Source: Cyanobacteria bacterium SIG31 (GTDB lineage: Bacteria > Cyanobacteriota > Vampirovibrionia > Gastranaerophilales > Gastranaerophilaceae). Taken from it: a stretch of 44,503 nt of DNA. Location of the stretch: the NCBI GenBank assembly GCA_015152465.1, contig SUTX01000017.1:1-44503 (forward strand), in the 5' to 3' direction. Both the position numbers and the translations under genes were made by a program. The notes beneath the pieces are model-generated. The model worked only from the letters and a program-made list of their open reading frames with translations. It was not told the origin of the DNA and searched no databases. This document shows, in pieces, positions 1-9,593 of this stretch; the stretch's first letter is position 1; each line of letters begins with the position of its first letter.

Positions 1-1248
1 GTTCACATTGAAAAATTAGAAATAGATGCTCGTCAAACTAAACTTGGACCAGAAGAAATTACTCGTGAAATTCCAAACGTTTCAGAAGAAGCTTTGAGAC
101 ACTTGGATGAACGTGGTATTGTTCGTATTGGTGCTAGAGTTTATGCTGATGATATCCTTGTTGGTAAAGTTACTCCAAAAGGTGAATCAGAACATCCACC
201 TGAAGAAAAACTTTTAAGAGCTATCTTCGCTGAAAAAGCTAGAGATGTTAAAGATAACTCATTGAGAGTTCCTCATGGTGAAGGCGGTAGAGTACTTGAT
301 GTAAAAGTATTCGATAGAGAAAAAGGTGATGAATTACCACCAGGTGCAAATACTGTTATTAGAGTTTATATTGCTCAAAAACGTAAAGTATCTGTAGGTG
401 ATAAACTCTCTGGACGTCACGGTAATAAAGGTATTGTTTCAAGAATCCTTCCAAAAGAAGACATGCCATTCTTACCAGATGGTACTCCAGTAGATATAGT
501 ATTGAACCCACTAGGTGTTCCTTCTCGTATGAACGTTGGTCAAACTTATGAATGTTTATTAGGTTTAGCTGCGTACTTAACAAAAGAACACTACGAAGCT
601 CCTTCATTCGATGAAAGATATGGTGACAACCAATCTGAAATTGCAACAAGAGCTGAATTGATTCGTGGTATTAAAGAATCTGGTTGTGATTGGGTTAGAG
701 AAGATGGTAAAGTTTACCTAATTGATGGTAGAACTGGTGAACCATTTGACGAACCAATTGCAGTAGGTTTATCTTATATCCTAAAACTTGTTCACTTAGT
801 TGACGATAAGATTCACGCACGTTCAACTGGTCCTTACTCATTAGTAACACAACAACCACTTGGTGGTAAGGCTCAATTCGGTGGACAAAGATTTGGGGAA
901 ATGGAAGTATGGGCACTTGAAGCATACGGTGCAGCTTATACTCTTCAAGAAATGTTAACTATTAAGTCTGACGATGTTAATGGACGTAACAGAGCTTATG
1001 AATCAATCGTAAAAGGCGATAATATTCCAAGACCTGGTATTCCTGAATCATTTAAGGTGCTTGTAAGAGAATTACAAAGTATCGGACTTGATATTACTGT
1101 TGCGAAGAAAAATGGTGTTGAAGTTGACTTAATGACTGATATGGACGATATGAGAAAATCAGCTCCAAAAAGAACATTATCAGACATTGATTCAGAGTTG
1201 TTGAATATAAACTTCTTTGAAACATCTACAACACTTGGTGAAATATAA
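1..1248 (+). CDS. rpoB: RNA polymerase beta subunit, C-terminal part (cut by window edge)
   Basis: The reading frame is open from base 1, so this is the last 415 codons of rpoB and not a gene starting at base 94. The beta subunit forms half of the RNA polymerase catalytic cleft. The sequence shows the conserved SGRHGNKG block, the [21 protein letters not shown] region, and the C-terminal [24 protein letters not shown] clamp segment in family order. Codon use is AT-rich like its neighbours. It ends 12 bp before rpoC1, and a Shine-Dalgarno sequence (AAGGAG) overlaps the end of the gene, so the two are co-transcribed. The N-terminal two thirds lie outside the window. Confidence 0.98.
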   Translation, partial: VHIEKLEIDARQTKLGPEEITREIPNVSEEALRHLDERGIVRIGARVYADDILVGKVTPKGESEHPPEEKLLRAIFAEKARDVKDNSLRVPHGEGGRVLDVKVFDREKGDELPPGANTVIRVYIAQKRKVSVGDKLSGRHGNKGIVSRILPKEDMPFLPDGTPVDIVLNPLGVPSRMNVGQTYECLLGLAAYLTKEHYEAPSFDERYGDNQSEIATRAELIRGIKESGCDWVREDGKVYLIDGRTGEPFDEPIAVGLSYILKLVHLVDDKIHARSTGPYSLVTQQPLGGKAQFGGQRFGEMEVWALEAYGAAYTLQEMLTIKSDDVNGRNRAYESIVKGDNIPRPGIPESFKVLVRELQSIGLDITVAKKNGVEVDLMTDMDDMRKSAPKRTLSDIDSELLNINFFETSTTLGEI

Positions 1249-1260
1249 GGAGATAGAAAA

Positions 1261-2970
1261 TTGTCTACAAGTATTGATTATTTTGATTATATACGTATAA
1301 GCATCGCTTCACCTGAAAGAATTTTGAAGTGGTCATACGGTGAGGTTACAAAACCTGAAACTATTAACTATAGAACTCTTAAACCTGAAAGGGATGGTTT
1401 ATTCTGTGAAAGAATTTTCGGGCCAACAAAGGACTGGGAATGTTATTGCGGAAAATATAAAAGAGTTCGTCATAAAGGTATCATCTGTGAAAGATGTGGT
1501 GTTGAAGTTACAGATTCAAAAGTAAGACGTCACAGAATGGGACATATCGCTTTAGCTGCTCCTGTTTCTCACATTTGGTTCCTTAAAGGAATTCCTTCAT
1601 ATCTTGGTTTACTTCTTGATATGACTCTTAAAGATTTAGAACAAGTTATTTATTTCAATAATTATGTTGTAATTGATCCAGCAGATTCTCCATTCAAGAA
1701 ATTCCAACTTCTTTCTGAAGAAGAATATGAAGATTTCATCATGGAAAATGAAGAGTCAAAACTTGAAGTTGGTATTGGTGCAGAAGCGATTAAAAAGCTT
1801 TTGAGCGAAATCAACACTGTGGAATTGGCTGAAGAAATTAGATCTGAGTTAGCAAATGGTGTTACATCTGTTCAAAGAAAAGGTAAGTTAATTAAGAGAT
1901 TAAGATTATTAGATTCATTGATTTCTTCTGAAACAGATCCTACTTGGATGGTTATGGATGTACTTCCTGTAACTCCTCCAGATTTAAGACCAATGGTTCA
2001 ATTAGATGGTGGTAGATTTGCTACATCTGACTTAAATGATTTATACAGAAGAGTTATCAACAGAAATAACCGTTTACAAAGATTACTTGAAATGGGAGCT
2101 CCTGAAATTATCGTTAGAAACGAAAAACGTATGCTACAAGAAGCTGTTGACGCTCTAATTGATAACGGAAGACGTGGTAGAACCGTTGTTGGTCCTAACA
2201 ACAGAGCATTAAAATCATTATCTAATATTATTGAAGGTAAACAGGGTCGTTTCCGTCAAAACTTATTAGGTAAACGTGTTGACTATTCTGGTCGTTCTGT
2301 AATTGTTGTTGGTCCTACATTGAAACTTAACCAATGTGGTCTTCCAAAAGAAATGGCAATTGAATTATTCAAACCATTTGTTGTTAATAAACTTATTGAA
2401 AGAGGATACGTTCAAAATATTAAATCTGCTAAGAAGATGATTGAACGCTCTGATGCAAAAGTTTGGGATATTTTAGAGGAAATTATTGACGGACATCCGG
2501 TTATGTTGAATCGTGCTCCAACCCTTCACAGATTAGGTATCCAAGCGTTTGAACCTAAACTAGTTGAAGGTAGAGCTATTCAACTACACCCATTAGTATG
2601 TACAGCATTTAACGCTGACTTCGACGGTGACCAAATGGCTGTTCACGTTCCTCTATCAATTGAGGCTCAAACAGAAGCTAGAATGCTTATGTTAGCTACA
2701 AACAATATCTTGGCTCCAGCTAATGGTAAGCCAATCATCACTCCTTCTCAAGACATGGTATTAGGTATGTATTATCTAACCATTATGAAGGATCCTGATC
2801 AAGAAGTTAAAGGTTACTTCTACAACTTCCAAGATGCTATCTCTGCTCTTGAAGCTAAGGTAATCACACTTCATGACAAAATCGTGGTTCGTGATGAAAA
2901 AGGTAATAGAATAGAAACTACAGTTGGTAGAATTATATTCAACGAAGCTGTTAGAAAAGCACTAGCGTAG
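1261..2970 (+). CDS. rpoC1: RNA polymerase beta-prime N-terminal subunit (gamma, RpoC1)
   Basis: This is the N-terminal half of the split beta-prime subunit; it carries the catalytic magnesium site. The zinc ribbon ligands are C61, C63, C76 and C79. The catalytic motif NADFDGD is at residues 451-457, with the three metal-binding aspartates present. It uses a TTG start with AAGGAG eight bases upstream. The 569 residues are somewhat shorter than typical cyanobacterial RpoC1 (about 620). The protein stops just after the VGRIIFNEA segment, which matches the known cyanobacterial split point, so this is a real gene boundary and not a sequencing frameshift. It is followed after 32 bp by rpoC2. Confidence 0.97.
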   Translation: MSTSIDYFDYIRISIASPERILKWSYGEVTKPETINYRTLKPERDGLFCERIFGPTKDWECYCGKYKRVRHKGIICERCGVEVTDSKVRRHRMGHIALAAPVSHIWFLKGIPSYLGLLLDMTLKDLEQVIYFNNYVVIDPADSPFKKFQLLSEEEYEDFIMENEESKLEVGIGAEAIKKLLSEINTVELAEEIRSELANGVTSVQRKGKLIKRLRLLDSLISSETDPTWMVMDVLPVTPPDLRPMVQLDGGRFATSDLNDLYRRVINRNNRLQRLLEMGAPEIIVRNEKRMLQEAVDALIDNGRRGRTVVGPNNRALKSLSNIIEGKQGRFRQNLLGKRVDYSGRSVIVVGPTLKLNQCGLPKEMAIELFKPFVVNKLIERGYVQNIKSAKKMIERSDAKVWDILEEIIDGHPVMLNRAPTLHRLGIQAFEPKLVEGRAIQLHPLVCTAFNADFDGDQMAVHVPLSIEAQTEARMLMLATNNILAPANGKPIITPSQDMVLGMYYLTIMKDPDQEVKGYFYNFQDAISALEAKVITLHDKIVVRDEKGNRIETTVGRIIFNEAVRKALA

Positions 2971-3002
2971 AAGTTAAAATTAAGGAATAGGAAATATAAA
3001 CT

Positions 3003-6000
3003 ATGGAAAATACTTACACACATAAAAATAATACTCCTGAGTTTATTAATAACCAAATGGATAAAAAAGGCTTAAATAAGCTTTTATCTCAAATGTATTT
3101 GGAATACGGTGGTGCTAAAACTGCTGAATTAGCAAATACTCTTAAAAACTTAGGGTATAAATACGCTACAAAATCTGGCGTAACAATTTCAATTGCAGAC
3201 TTATCAGTTCCAGAATCTAAAAAAGCTTTATTAGCTGAAGCAGAAGCTGAAATAGAAAAGTCAACTAATAGATACTTAAAGGGTGAAATTACTGAAGTTG
3301 AAAGATATACTAAAGTTATTGATACTTGGTCAGAAACAACAGCTAAATTAACAGAACAAGTTGTTGACAACTTTGATAAACTAAACCCTGTATATATGAT
3401 GGCATTCTCAGGTGCGAGAGGTAACTTATCTCAGGTATCTCAGTTAGTTGGTATGCGTGGTTTGATGGCTGACGCACAAGGTCAGATTATCGACTTACCA
3501 ATTACATCAAACTTTAAGGAAGGTCTATCAGTTACCGAGTACATCATTTCTTCTTATGGTGCAAGAAAAGGTCTTGTAGATACAGCGTTGAAAACAGCTG
3601 ACTCTGGTTACTTAACTAGACGTCTTGTTGACGTTGCGCAAGATGTTATCATCCGTGATGAAGATTGTGGTGGAGACAAGTTCATTAACATGAAGCCTAT
3701 TACTGATGGCGACTCTATCATTGTGCCACTTATTGATAGACTACTTGGTAGAACTGTTGCTCAAGATATTCTTGACGAAGACGGTAAAACTGTATTAGTC
3801 AAAAAAGATACAACAATGGATAGAAATGACATTAAAAAAATATCACACTTAAATCTAACTGAACTTAAAGTCCGTTCAGGTTTAACTTGTGGGCTTGAGT
3901 ATGGTGTATGTCAAAAATGTTATGGTTGGGCATTAACTACTCAAAAATTAGTAGATGTTGGTGAAGCTATTGGTATTATAGCAGCACAATCAATTGGTGA
4001 ACCTGGTACACAGCTTACAATGAGAACATTCCACACAGGTGGTGCGGTAGGTGTTAAAGAAGCTACAAGAACTATTAACACAACAGCTGCTGGTACTATT
4101 TCATCAAAAGTTAAGACTAGAGAACTAAGAACTCGTCACGGTGATGTTGTTAAGGTTTCTATGTATGAAGCTGATATTGAAGTAGTTGGTTCTAAAAAAT
4201 CAGTTACTTATCATATTCCAGCTGGTGCTACTATTTTCTTTGAAGATGGACAAAAAGTTGAGAAAGATTTCAAACTTGCTGAATTCAAACCTTCTTCAAA
4301 TGACGGTAGCCGTCTAACAGAAAAAGCAACAAAAGATATTAACTCAGATATGTCTGGTCAAGTATTATTTGAAGATTTTGTCGCTGATGAAAAGAAAGAT
4401 AGACAAGGTAACATTTCAAGAACTGCTAACAAAAATGGTATTGTATGGATTATCGGTGGTGATGTGTACAACTTACCTGGTGGTTCAAAAGTTCTTGTCG
4501 AAGATGAACAAAAAGTTAAAGCTGGCGATAAACTAGCTGAAACTCTTATGATTTCTGAACACGGTGGTGAAGTAAGATATGCTGAAGATTTAGAAATTGA
4601 ATCTATTAAATCTGGTAAATCTAAGATTAATAAGATAGTAAAAGGTAAAGAAATTACTATTGTTATAGCATCATTAACTCCAGCAAACGCATCATTCGAA
4701 CAAACTAAGAAAGAACAACTCTGGACAGTTAAGAAATCTGGTGAAAAATATATTGTAAAAGCACCGATTGATACAACTGTTGAAAATGGTATGATTATTG
4801 CTGAGTTAGTTGATGATGAATGTGCTGTATCATCTTCTGGTGAAATTAGATATATTGACGTTGAAGTCGATGACAACCAAATTGTTACAAAACCTGGTAA
4901 TATCGTTTTTGTTCCAGAAGAGGTTCATCAAGTGAATAAAGATGCAACACTTAAAATGGTTGAAAATGGTACTTTTGTAACTGCTGGTACTGAAGTTGTA
5001 AAAGATATTTATTGCCACATAAACGGTGTTGTTGAATTTAAAGAATTTAATGAAGTTATTCATGAAGTAACAATTAGACCGGGCGAAGTTCATACTTTAC
5101 CTAGCGTTTCAGAATTAAAAGTTGAAGAAGGTGCTGTAGTTGAAGCTGGAGCTACAATTGCAAAAGGTATAAAAGCTAAAGAAACTTCAATTGTTACAAT
5201 AATGGAAATGGATTTTGATGATTTAGATATTGATGATTTAGATGAAGAAATTGATACAACATCTCTAGATGAAGAGTCATTAGAGGACAGACCTATTCAA
5301 ATATTAGTTAGACCTGTTCAACCTATGTATATTGAACCTAAAGAAGTTTCAATTAACTTTAACACTACAGATGAACTTATTAATATAGTTCCTGTAACTC
5401 AGTTACAATATAAAGATGGTGCAAGAGTTAGAAACCTTGATGGTGCAACTTTAACAAGAACAAGCTTAGTTCTTCAAATGCAAGGATATCTATCACACTT
5501 AAAAGGTCTTGTTGAACTTGATGCTAAGGGTGAATTGAAAATCGTTGTATTGGAAACTCTAATTGTTCGTCGTGAAATTGAGGGTAATTCTAAAATGAAT
5601 GCATCATTGCAAACTGCTCTTCTAGTTGACAATGGGCAAGTTATTGATGCGAAAACACCAGTCGCTAAAACTGAAGTATTAGCTATCAATGATGGTGAAG
5701 CTTCTATAAAAGGCGATGCTACAGAATCAAGAAGACTACTTGTTAACTGTGCTAATTTTGAAACAGTGGTTAATACAAAAAATAAACCATCTGTTAAGAA
5801 GGGTGATTTTATTAAGCTTGATTCAGAATTAGCTTCTTCAGGTGAAATTGCACCTGTATCTGGTAAGATTGTAGATGTTACAGCAAAATCTGTTACAATC
5901 AGAAATGGTCGTCCATATTTGATTAGCCCAGGTACAATGTTACAAGTTGAAGAAGGTTCACTAGTTCTTCGTGGTGATATGCTTGCTACATTAGTATTTG

Positions 6001-6866
6001 AAAGAGAAAAAACAGGCGATATCGTTCAAGGTCTTCCAAGAGTAGAAGAACTTCTTGAAGCTAGAAAGCCAAAAGACTGTGCAATTTTAGCTGAATATGA
6101 CGGAACTGCAGAGATAGAAATTGAAGATGATATGCCTAGATTATTCTTAGTATCAGATGAAGGTTCTAGAACTGAAATCAAGTTTGCTATTGATGCAAGT
6201 ATTGTTGTTCAAAACAAACAAAAAATTAGAAAAGGTCAACCATTGACAAGTGGTCCTTTGAATCCACATGATGTTATCAGACTATGTGGTCCTGAAGAAG
6301 CTCAACAATATTTAGTAGATGAAGTTCAACGTGTATACCGTTCTCAAGGTGTTGAAATCGCTGATAAACACATCGAAATTATTGTCCGTCAGATGACTAA
6401 AAAAGTTCGTGTTGTAGATTCAGGCGATACAAACTTGTTACCTGGTGAATTAGTTGAAGTTCAAACTTTTGAAAACGAAAACAAAATTGTTCGTGAACAC
6501 GAAGGTCAAGAAGCAACTTGCGAACATATGTTATTAGGTATCACAAAAGCTTCATTGAATACTGAAAGCTTCATTTCAGCAGCTTCATTCCAAGAAACCA
6601 CAAGAATCTTAACTGAAGCAGCTGTAGACGGTAAGAAAGATCTATTAAGAGGTTTAAAAGAAAACGTTATTATTGGTCGTTTAATACCTGCTGGTACTGG
6701 TTTCCATCACTTATCTTTTGCTAGTGAAGAAAGAGATAAGGAAGCTCAAAGAAGAGCAGCTCAAAGAAATCAAGCAAGAAAACCTTCTGCTATTTTAGAA
6801 GAAATCGAAGGAATGTTTGGTTCTCCTGAGTTAGTTATGGAAACAGAAACTCTAGATGAAGAATAG
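3003..6866 (+). CDS. rpoC2: RNA polymerase beta-prime C-terminal subunit (RpoC2)
   Basis: This is the C-terminal half of split beta-prime. The bridge helix region YMMAFSGARGN starts near residue 131. The second zinc site is C222, C296, C303 and C306. The trigger-loop start (AAQSIGEPGTQLTMRTFHTGG) is near residues 327-347. The loop resumes only at GDIVQGLPRVEELLEAR near residue 1005, so it holds an insertion of about 660 residues, comparable to the cyanobacterial SI3 insertion of repeated sandwich-barrel modules. Within it, residues about 734-764 are a strongly acidic Asp/Glu-rich linker. The ATG start has AAGGA upstream. The length of 1287 residues is normal for cyanobacterial RpoC2. It is the last gene of the rpo operon and is followed by a terminator. 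Confidence 0.97.
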   Translation: MENTYTHKNNTPEFINNQMDKKGLNKLLSQMYLEYGGAKTAELANTLKNLGYKYATKSGVTISIADLSVPESKKALLAEAEAEIEKSTNRYLKGEITEVERYTKVIDTWSETTAKLTEQVVDNFDKLNPVYMMAFSGARGNLSQVSQLVGMRGLMADAQGQIIDLPITSNFKEGLSVTEYIISSYGARKGLVDTALKTADSGYLTRRLVDVAQDVIIRDEDCGGDKFINMKPITDGDSIIVPLIDRLLGRTVAQDILDEDGKTVLVKKDTTMDRNDIKKISHLNLTELKVRSGLTCGLEYGVCQKCYGWALTTQKLVDVGEAIGIIAAQSIGEPGTQLTMRTFHTGGAVGVKEATRTINTTAAGTISSKVKTRELRTRHGDVVKVSMYEADIEVVGSKKSVTYHIPAGATIFFEDGQKVEKDFKLAEFKPSSNDGSRLTEKATKDINSDMSGQVLFEDFVADEKKDRQGNISRTANKNGIVWIIGGDVYNLPGGSKVLVEDEQKVKAGDKLAETLMISEHGGEVRYAEDLEIESIKSGKSKINKIVKGKEITIVIASLTPANASFEQTKKEQLWTVKKSGEKYIVKAPIDTTVENGMIIAELVDDECAVSSSGEIRYIDVEVDDNQIVTKPGNIVFVPEEVHQVNKDATLKMVENGTFVTAGTEVVKDIYCHINGVVEFKEFNEVIHEVTIRPGEVHTLPSVSELKVEEGAVVEAGATIAKGIKAKETSIVTIMEMDFDDLDIDDLDEEIDTTSLDEESLEDRPIQILVRPVQPMYIEPKEVSINFNTTDELINIVPVTQLQYKDGARVRNLDGATLTRTSLVLQMQGYLSHLKGLVELDAKGELKIVVLETLIVRREIEGNSKMNASLQTALLVDNGQVIDAKTPVAKTEVLAINDGEASIKGDATESRRLLVNCANFETVVNTKNKPSVKKGDFIKLDSELASSGEIAPVSGKIVDVTAKSVTIRNGRPYLISPGTMLQVEEGSLVLRGDMLATLVFEREKTGDIVQGLPRVEELLEARKPKDCAILAEYDGTAEIEIEDDMPRLFLVSDEGSRTEIKFAIDASIVVQNKQKIRKGQPLTSGPLNPHDVIRLCGPEEAQQYLVDEVQRVYRSQGVEIADKHIEIIVRQMTKKVRVVDSGDTNLLPGELVEVQTFENENKIVREHEGQEATCEHMLLGITKASLNTESFISAASFQETTRILTEAAVDGKKDLLRGLKENVIIGRLIPAGTGFHHLSFASEERDKEAQRRAAQRNQARKPSAILEEIEGMFGSPELVMETETLDEE

Positions 6867-6877
6867 ATAAACTAACC

Positions 6878-6917
6878 AAAAAGAAAGACCTAAGCAATTA
6901 GGTCTTTCTTTTTTTTT
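6878..6917 (+). terminator. Rho-independent terminator of the rpo operon
   Basis: A long A/T-flanked stem (AAAGACCTAA paired with TTAGGTCTTT, extended by AAAG/CTTT-type pairs) closes a GCAA tetraloop. It is followed by a run of about nine T residues. It begins 11 bp after the rpoC2 stop. Confidence 0.93.
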
Positions 6918-6993
6918 GAAAAATATTTTAGCGTTAAAGTTTTAATTACTATTATTGTTGATAATATACTAAAAGTAGTTCTAATAATAACTT

Positions 6994-7023
6994 TTAACAT
7001 AATCTCAAATTTTATGATAAAAT
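6994..7023 (+). promoter_or_regulatory. Putative sigma-70 promoter of the cooC-like/folD unit
   Basis: TTAACA (6994-6999) is followed after 18 bp by TAAAAT (7018-7023). The -10 box is directly preceded by TGA, an extended -10. The start codon lies 21 bp further on, with AAGAGGAT as ribosome binding site. Confidence 0.5.
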
Positions 7024-7044
7024 TGTAAAAAAGAGGATATAATT

Positions 7045-7797
7045 TTGACTACAACAATAGCAATTACAGGTAAGAGTGGTTCTGGAAAAACGACTATTTT
7101 AAAAGCATTTCTTAAGGTTTTAAAGGAAAAGTACCCTGAGAAATCAATATTACTTTTTGATAATGATTTAGCTGGAGAACTTGGGCATACTTTTGGCTTA
7201 GATATCCGTAATACAATTTACGGTATTAGAAGCGGAAAACACGAATATAGAACGGGTATACCTCAACAAATGACCAAGCAAGAATATATTGAATGGGCTT
7301 TAGAGGATATTGTATTTTCAATTGATGATAACACTGATATAATTGTTTCTTGGTTGAGCGGTTCTAAGGATTGCCGTTGCCCAATTACAGAACAGTTAAA
7401 CGATGCTTTACAGAAATTTGTTGATAGATATGATTTTGTCTTATTTGATTGTGAATTTGATTTGAAATATTTAAATCAGTTAGTTGATACAAATATTGAT
7501 TTAACATTAGTTGTAACAAATCCAACTGTAGAATCTATAAATTTAGCGAAAAGAATTTATGACTATTCTGCTAAGTATGCAACAGGTGGACAAATGGGTG
7601 TAATTATTAATAAGTCAACAAATCAAGACATGACTGAAGTTTATAATATAGCAAATAGTGTTGAGTTGGAAATACTTGGTTCTGTACCTTATGATGAAAT
7701 ATTGGCAAAAGGCTCTGTTACTAGAGAATCAGAATTAGTTTATGAAGCAATAAAAAACTTGTATTTTAGACTGAATTTACCGCAGGAGAATTGTTAA
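7045..7797 (+). CDS. CooC-type P-loop ATPase (nickel-insertion-like, MinD/ArsA superfamily)
   Basis: This 250-residue ATPase has a deviant Walker A motif, G9-K-S-G-S-G-K-T-T17, whose extra Lys10 is the signature of the MinD/ArsA/CooC class. It also carries Cys110-Arg-Cys112. CooC proteins, which load nickel into carbon monoxide dehydrogenase, use a CxC pair at nearly the same position to bind metal at the dimer interface. The rest of the fold shows a DCEFD switch-like segment and a late VIINKST base-recognition-like segment. The start is TTG with AAGAGGAT nine bases upstream; no closer ATG is in frame. It overlaps folD by one base, so the two are translationally coupled. No carbon monoxide dehydrogenase gene is visible here, so the client protein is unknown. 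The family assignment is good; the nickel role is inferred from the CxC. Confidence 0.75.
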   Translation: MTTTIAITGKSGSGKTTILKAFLKVLKEKYPEKSILLFDNDLAGELGHTFGLDIRNTIYGIRSGKHEYRTGIPQQMTKQEYIEWALEDIVFSIDDNTDIIVSWLSGSKDCRCPITEQLNDALQKFVDRYDFVLFDCEFDLKYLNQLVDTNIDLTLVVTNPTVESINLAKRIYDYSAKYATGGQMGVIINKSTNQDMTEVYNIANSVELEILGSVPYDEILAKGSVTRESELVYEAIKNLYFRLNLPQENC

Positions 7798-8615
7798 TGA
7801 TTTTAGATGGCAAAATTGTTTCAGAAAAAGTTTTGACTGTTGTTAAAGATAAGGTTAACAAGATGAGTAAAAAACCACATCTTGTTGTTATTTTAGTTGG
7901 TGATGATCCTGCAAGCCACATTTATGTTAAAAATAAAAGAATTGCTGCTGAAAAAGTCGGGATTAAATCTACAATTATTGAATTTCCCAACACCATTCAA
8001 GAACAAGAGCTTTTAAATAAAATTAAAGAATTAAATGCTAATCCTGATGTTACTGGTATTTTGGTGCAAATGCCATTACCTGAACATATTGATAAAAATA
8101 ATATTATAAATACAATATCTCCGAAGAAAGATGTCGACGGTTTTACACCAGAAAATGTAGGCAAGTTAACAATAGGAATGGAACCGTATTATTATCCTGC
8201 AACACCACAAGGCATTTTAATGTTATTAGATGAATATAATATCAAATTAGAAGGTGCTGACGTGGTTGTAATTGGGCGTTCAAATATTGTAGGTAAACCA
8301 ATGTGCCAAATGTTATTAAAACGCAATGCAACCGTAACAAACTGCCATTCGTACACAAAAGATATTGATAATAAAATAAAAACCGCAGATATTGTAATTT
8401 CTGCGGTAGGTAAAAAAATTGTAAGATGTAAGATGGTTAAGAAAAATTCGGTTGTCGTTGACGTTGGTATTTTTAAGGATAATAACGGTCAACTGACTGG
8501 AGATGTTGACTTTGATTATGTAGTGGATTCTACGTCGTATATATCTCCTGTGCCTGGTGGCGTTGGTCCGATGACAATAGCATCTCTTATGTTCAACGCA
8601 TCCAAGGTTTATTAA
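7797..8615 (+). CDS. folD: Bifunctional methylenetetrahydrofolate dehydrogenase / methenyl-THF cyclohydrolase
   Basis: FolD interconverts 5,10-methylene-, 5,10-methenyl- and 10-formyl-tetrahydrofolate in the cytosol, using NADP. The catalytic Tyr43...Lys47 pair lies in IYVKNKRIAAEKVG. Other family marks are VQMPLPEHID (90-99), KKDVDGF (110-116), the dinucleotide-binding GRSNIVGKP (160-168) and the C-terminal PVPGGVGPMTIASLM. The ATG at 7797 is chosen because GGAG lies nine bases upstream and it overlaps the previous stop in the arrangement TAATG; an in-frame TTG two codons earlier is less likely. At 272 residues it is near the usual length. The one-carbon link fits the glycine cleavage genes elsewhere in the window. 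Confidence 0.95.
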   Translation: MILDGKIVSEKVLTVVKDKVNKMSKKPHLVVILVGDDPASHIYVKNKRIAAEKVGIKSTIIEFPNTIQEQELLNKIKELNANPDVTGILVQMPLPEHIDKNNIINTISPKKDVDGFTPENVGKLTIGMEPYYYPATPQGILMLLDEYNIKLEGADVVVIGRSNIVGKPMCQMLLKRNATVTNCHSYTKDIDNKIKTADIVISAVGKKIVRCKMVKKNSVVVDVGIFKDNNGQLTGDVDFDYVVDSTSYISPVPGGVGPMTIASLMFNASKVY

Positions 8616-8623
8616 TCTATGTA

Positions 8624-9061
8624 TTAACCTCCACTGCTTAATAAGCCTGTGTCTGAAGCAGCAGTTGAAGTAGCTTCTTTTTCTGAATCTTTTTTCGCTC
8701 TCAATTCTTCTAATAAAGTATCATACATAGTTTTCATTGTATCGTATTCAATATCTAAATCTGCTAATTCTAAGGATAGCTCTTCGTCATAATGTCTGAC
8801 TTTTGCGTCTGCATAAGCATCTGCAAGAGCTTCATTCTTATTATTAGCTGCAACTGTAACTCCGCCAGCTGTTAAATCTTTTGTATTGTCAATTGCTGAG
8901 TCAAAAGCTTGTTCCCATTTTTCGTGGTACTTAACTTGTTCTTCAAGTTTAGCCATGTTAGCTTCATACTTAGCATTCCAATAAATTGATTGCTGTGTAT
9001 AGTAGTTAATATCTGCATTAGTGCATAATAATGTTCCTAATAAAGCTGCTGTGTTAGCCAT
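8624..9061 (-). CDS. Small coiled-coil protein of unknown function
   Basis: This 145-residue protein is not recognised. It starts with a short uncharged stretch (MANTAALLGTLL) that is not a classical signal peptide. An Ala/Glu/Lys-rich helical body follows, with a heptad-like segment near residues 95-130, and a Ser/Thr/Ala/Gly-rich tail ending LLSSGG. The overall plan, with an uncharged start and a helical C-terminus, resembles the products at 42024-42809 and 43238-44419, but sequence similarity is weak. All three have TGTAACAA about 80 bp before the start codon. It converges on folD with 8 bp between stop codons. The ATG has AAAGGT upstream. It is probably a real, independently regulated gene. 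Confidence 0.7.
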   Translation of the reverse strand: MANTAALLGTLLCTNADINYYTQQSIYWNAKYEANMAKLEEQVKYHEKWEQAFDSAIDNTKDLTAGGVTVAANNKNEALADAYADAKVRHYDEELSLELADLDIEYDTMKTMYDTLLEELRAKKDSEKEATSTAASDTGLLSSGG

Positions 9062-9091
9062 CTTCTTATACCTTTTGTTTCATCTTACATT

Positions 9092-9144
9092 TATATAAAG
9101 TATATAAATTTTATCGAATTTCACGCTTTGAATTATTTGTTACA
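9092..9144 (-). promoter_or_regulatory. Upstream region of the 9061 gene with two shared boxes
   Basis: On the minus strand, TGTAACAAA is centred near 9141, 80 bp before the ATG. ACTTTATATA, overlapping TATACT, lies at 9101-9092, 30 nt before the ATG. The same two boxes at almost the same distances precede the gene at 42024. The second box also precedes the gene ending at 9443. The TATACT is a plausible -10; no convincing -35 pairs with it. Confidence 0.4.
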
Positions 9145-9200
9145 TTTCTTTACAAAAGATAATTTATTAATATAAGACATTAGATGGTAGTAGGGTGTAT

Positions 9201-9230
9201 AAAAAAGAAAGCCCGCTAGAAATAGCGGGC
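9201..9230 (-). terminator. Rho-independent terminator of the 9240-9443 gene
   Basis: The perfect 8-bp stem GCCCGCTA / TAGCGGGC closes a four-base loop (9211-9230). Read on the minus strand it is followed by TTTCTTTTTT. It starts 9 bp after the stop codon of the small leftward gene. Confidence 0.9.
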
Positions 9231-9239
9231 CATCTTAAT

Positions 9240-9443
9240 CTAGTTATTGCTTAAAACCAGCCTAAATGTGGCTAGGTTCTTAATAGATAACATTTTATGT
9301 TTATTAGCTTGCTTTTCAGCAATAGTAAATATTCGACATATTCTTTGAATTTCTTCTATATCTTGTCGTGATTCCAGTCTATATACATTTTTAACAGGGT
9401 CTGCAATTACGGACATAGCTGCATTCAATTCTTCCTCTTTCAT
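9240..9443 (-). CDS. Small hypothetical protein
   Basis: A 67-residue protein with no recognised domain, mostly helical and charged, without signal peptide or membrane segment. It is accepted as a real gene for three reasons. AAGGAG lies six bases before the ATG. A strong rho-independent terminator follows the stop. Upstream there is an ACTTTATATA box at 9480-9471, 27 nt before the ATG, as before other small genes in the window. Its function cannot be told from the sequence. Confidence 0.75.
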   Translation of the reverse strand: MKEEELNAAMSVIADPVKNVYRLESRQDIEEIQRICRIFTIAEKQANKHKMLSIKNLATFRLVLSNN

Positions 9444-9470
9444 GAGAACTCCTTATTAACTGTCTATGTA

Positions 9471-9480
9471 TATATAAAGT
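9471..9480 (-). promoter_or_regulatory. ACTTTATATA box upstream of the 9443 gene
   Basis: Read on the minus strand, ACTTTATATA is preceded by ATA, so TAAACT could be a -10. It lies 27 nt before the ATG. The same decamer occurs 30 nt before the 9061 start and 32 nt before the 42024 start. Confidence 0.35.
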
Positions 9481-9568
9481 TTATGTCTTTTATAAAATTG
9501 CCTTTTTATTTTCTTTTTGTAAAGAAGTGTTAACAAAATTATGAAAAATAATAACTGGAAAGCTGGAT

Positions 9569-9574
9569 TATAAT
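9569..9574 (+). promoter_or_regulatory. Putative -10 box of the HEAT-queC unit
   Basis: A perfect TATAAT lies 19 bp before the TTG start of the HEAT-repeat gene. No clear -35 hexamer lies at 16-18 bp upstream, so the call rests on the -10 alone. Confidence 0.35.
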
Positions 9575-9593
9575 TGATAAAAAGAGATTTTTA

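Noticed and set aside
2960..3010. rpoC1/rpoC2 boundary as a frameshifted single rpoC gene
   Set aside because: The split falls at the known cyanobacterial position, with a stop, a 32-bp gap and a separate ribosome site and ATG.
4358..5093. Long leftward open frames inside rpoC2
   Set aside because: They are antisense shadows of a conserved gene, with low-complexity Ser/Ile/Thr content and no ribosome site.
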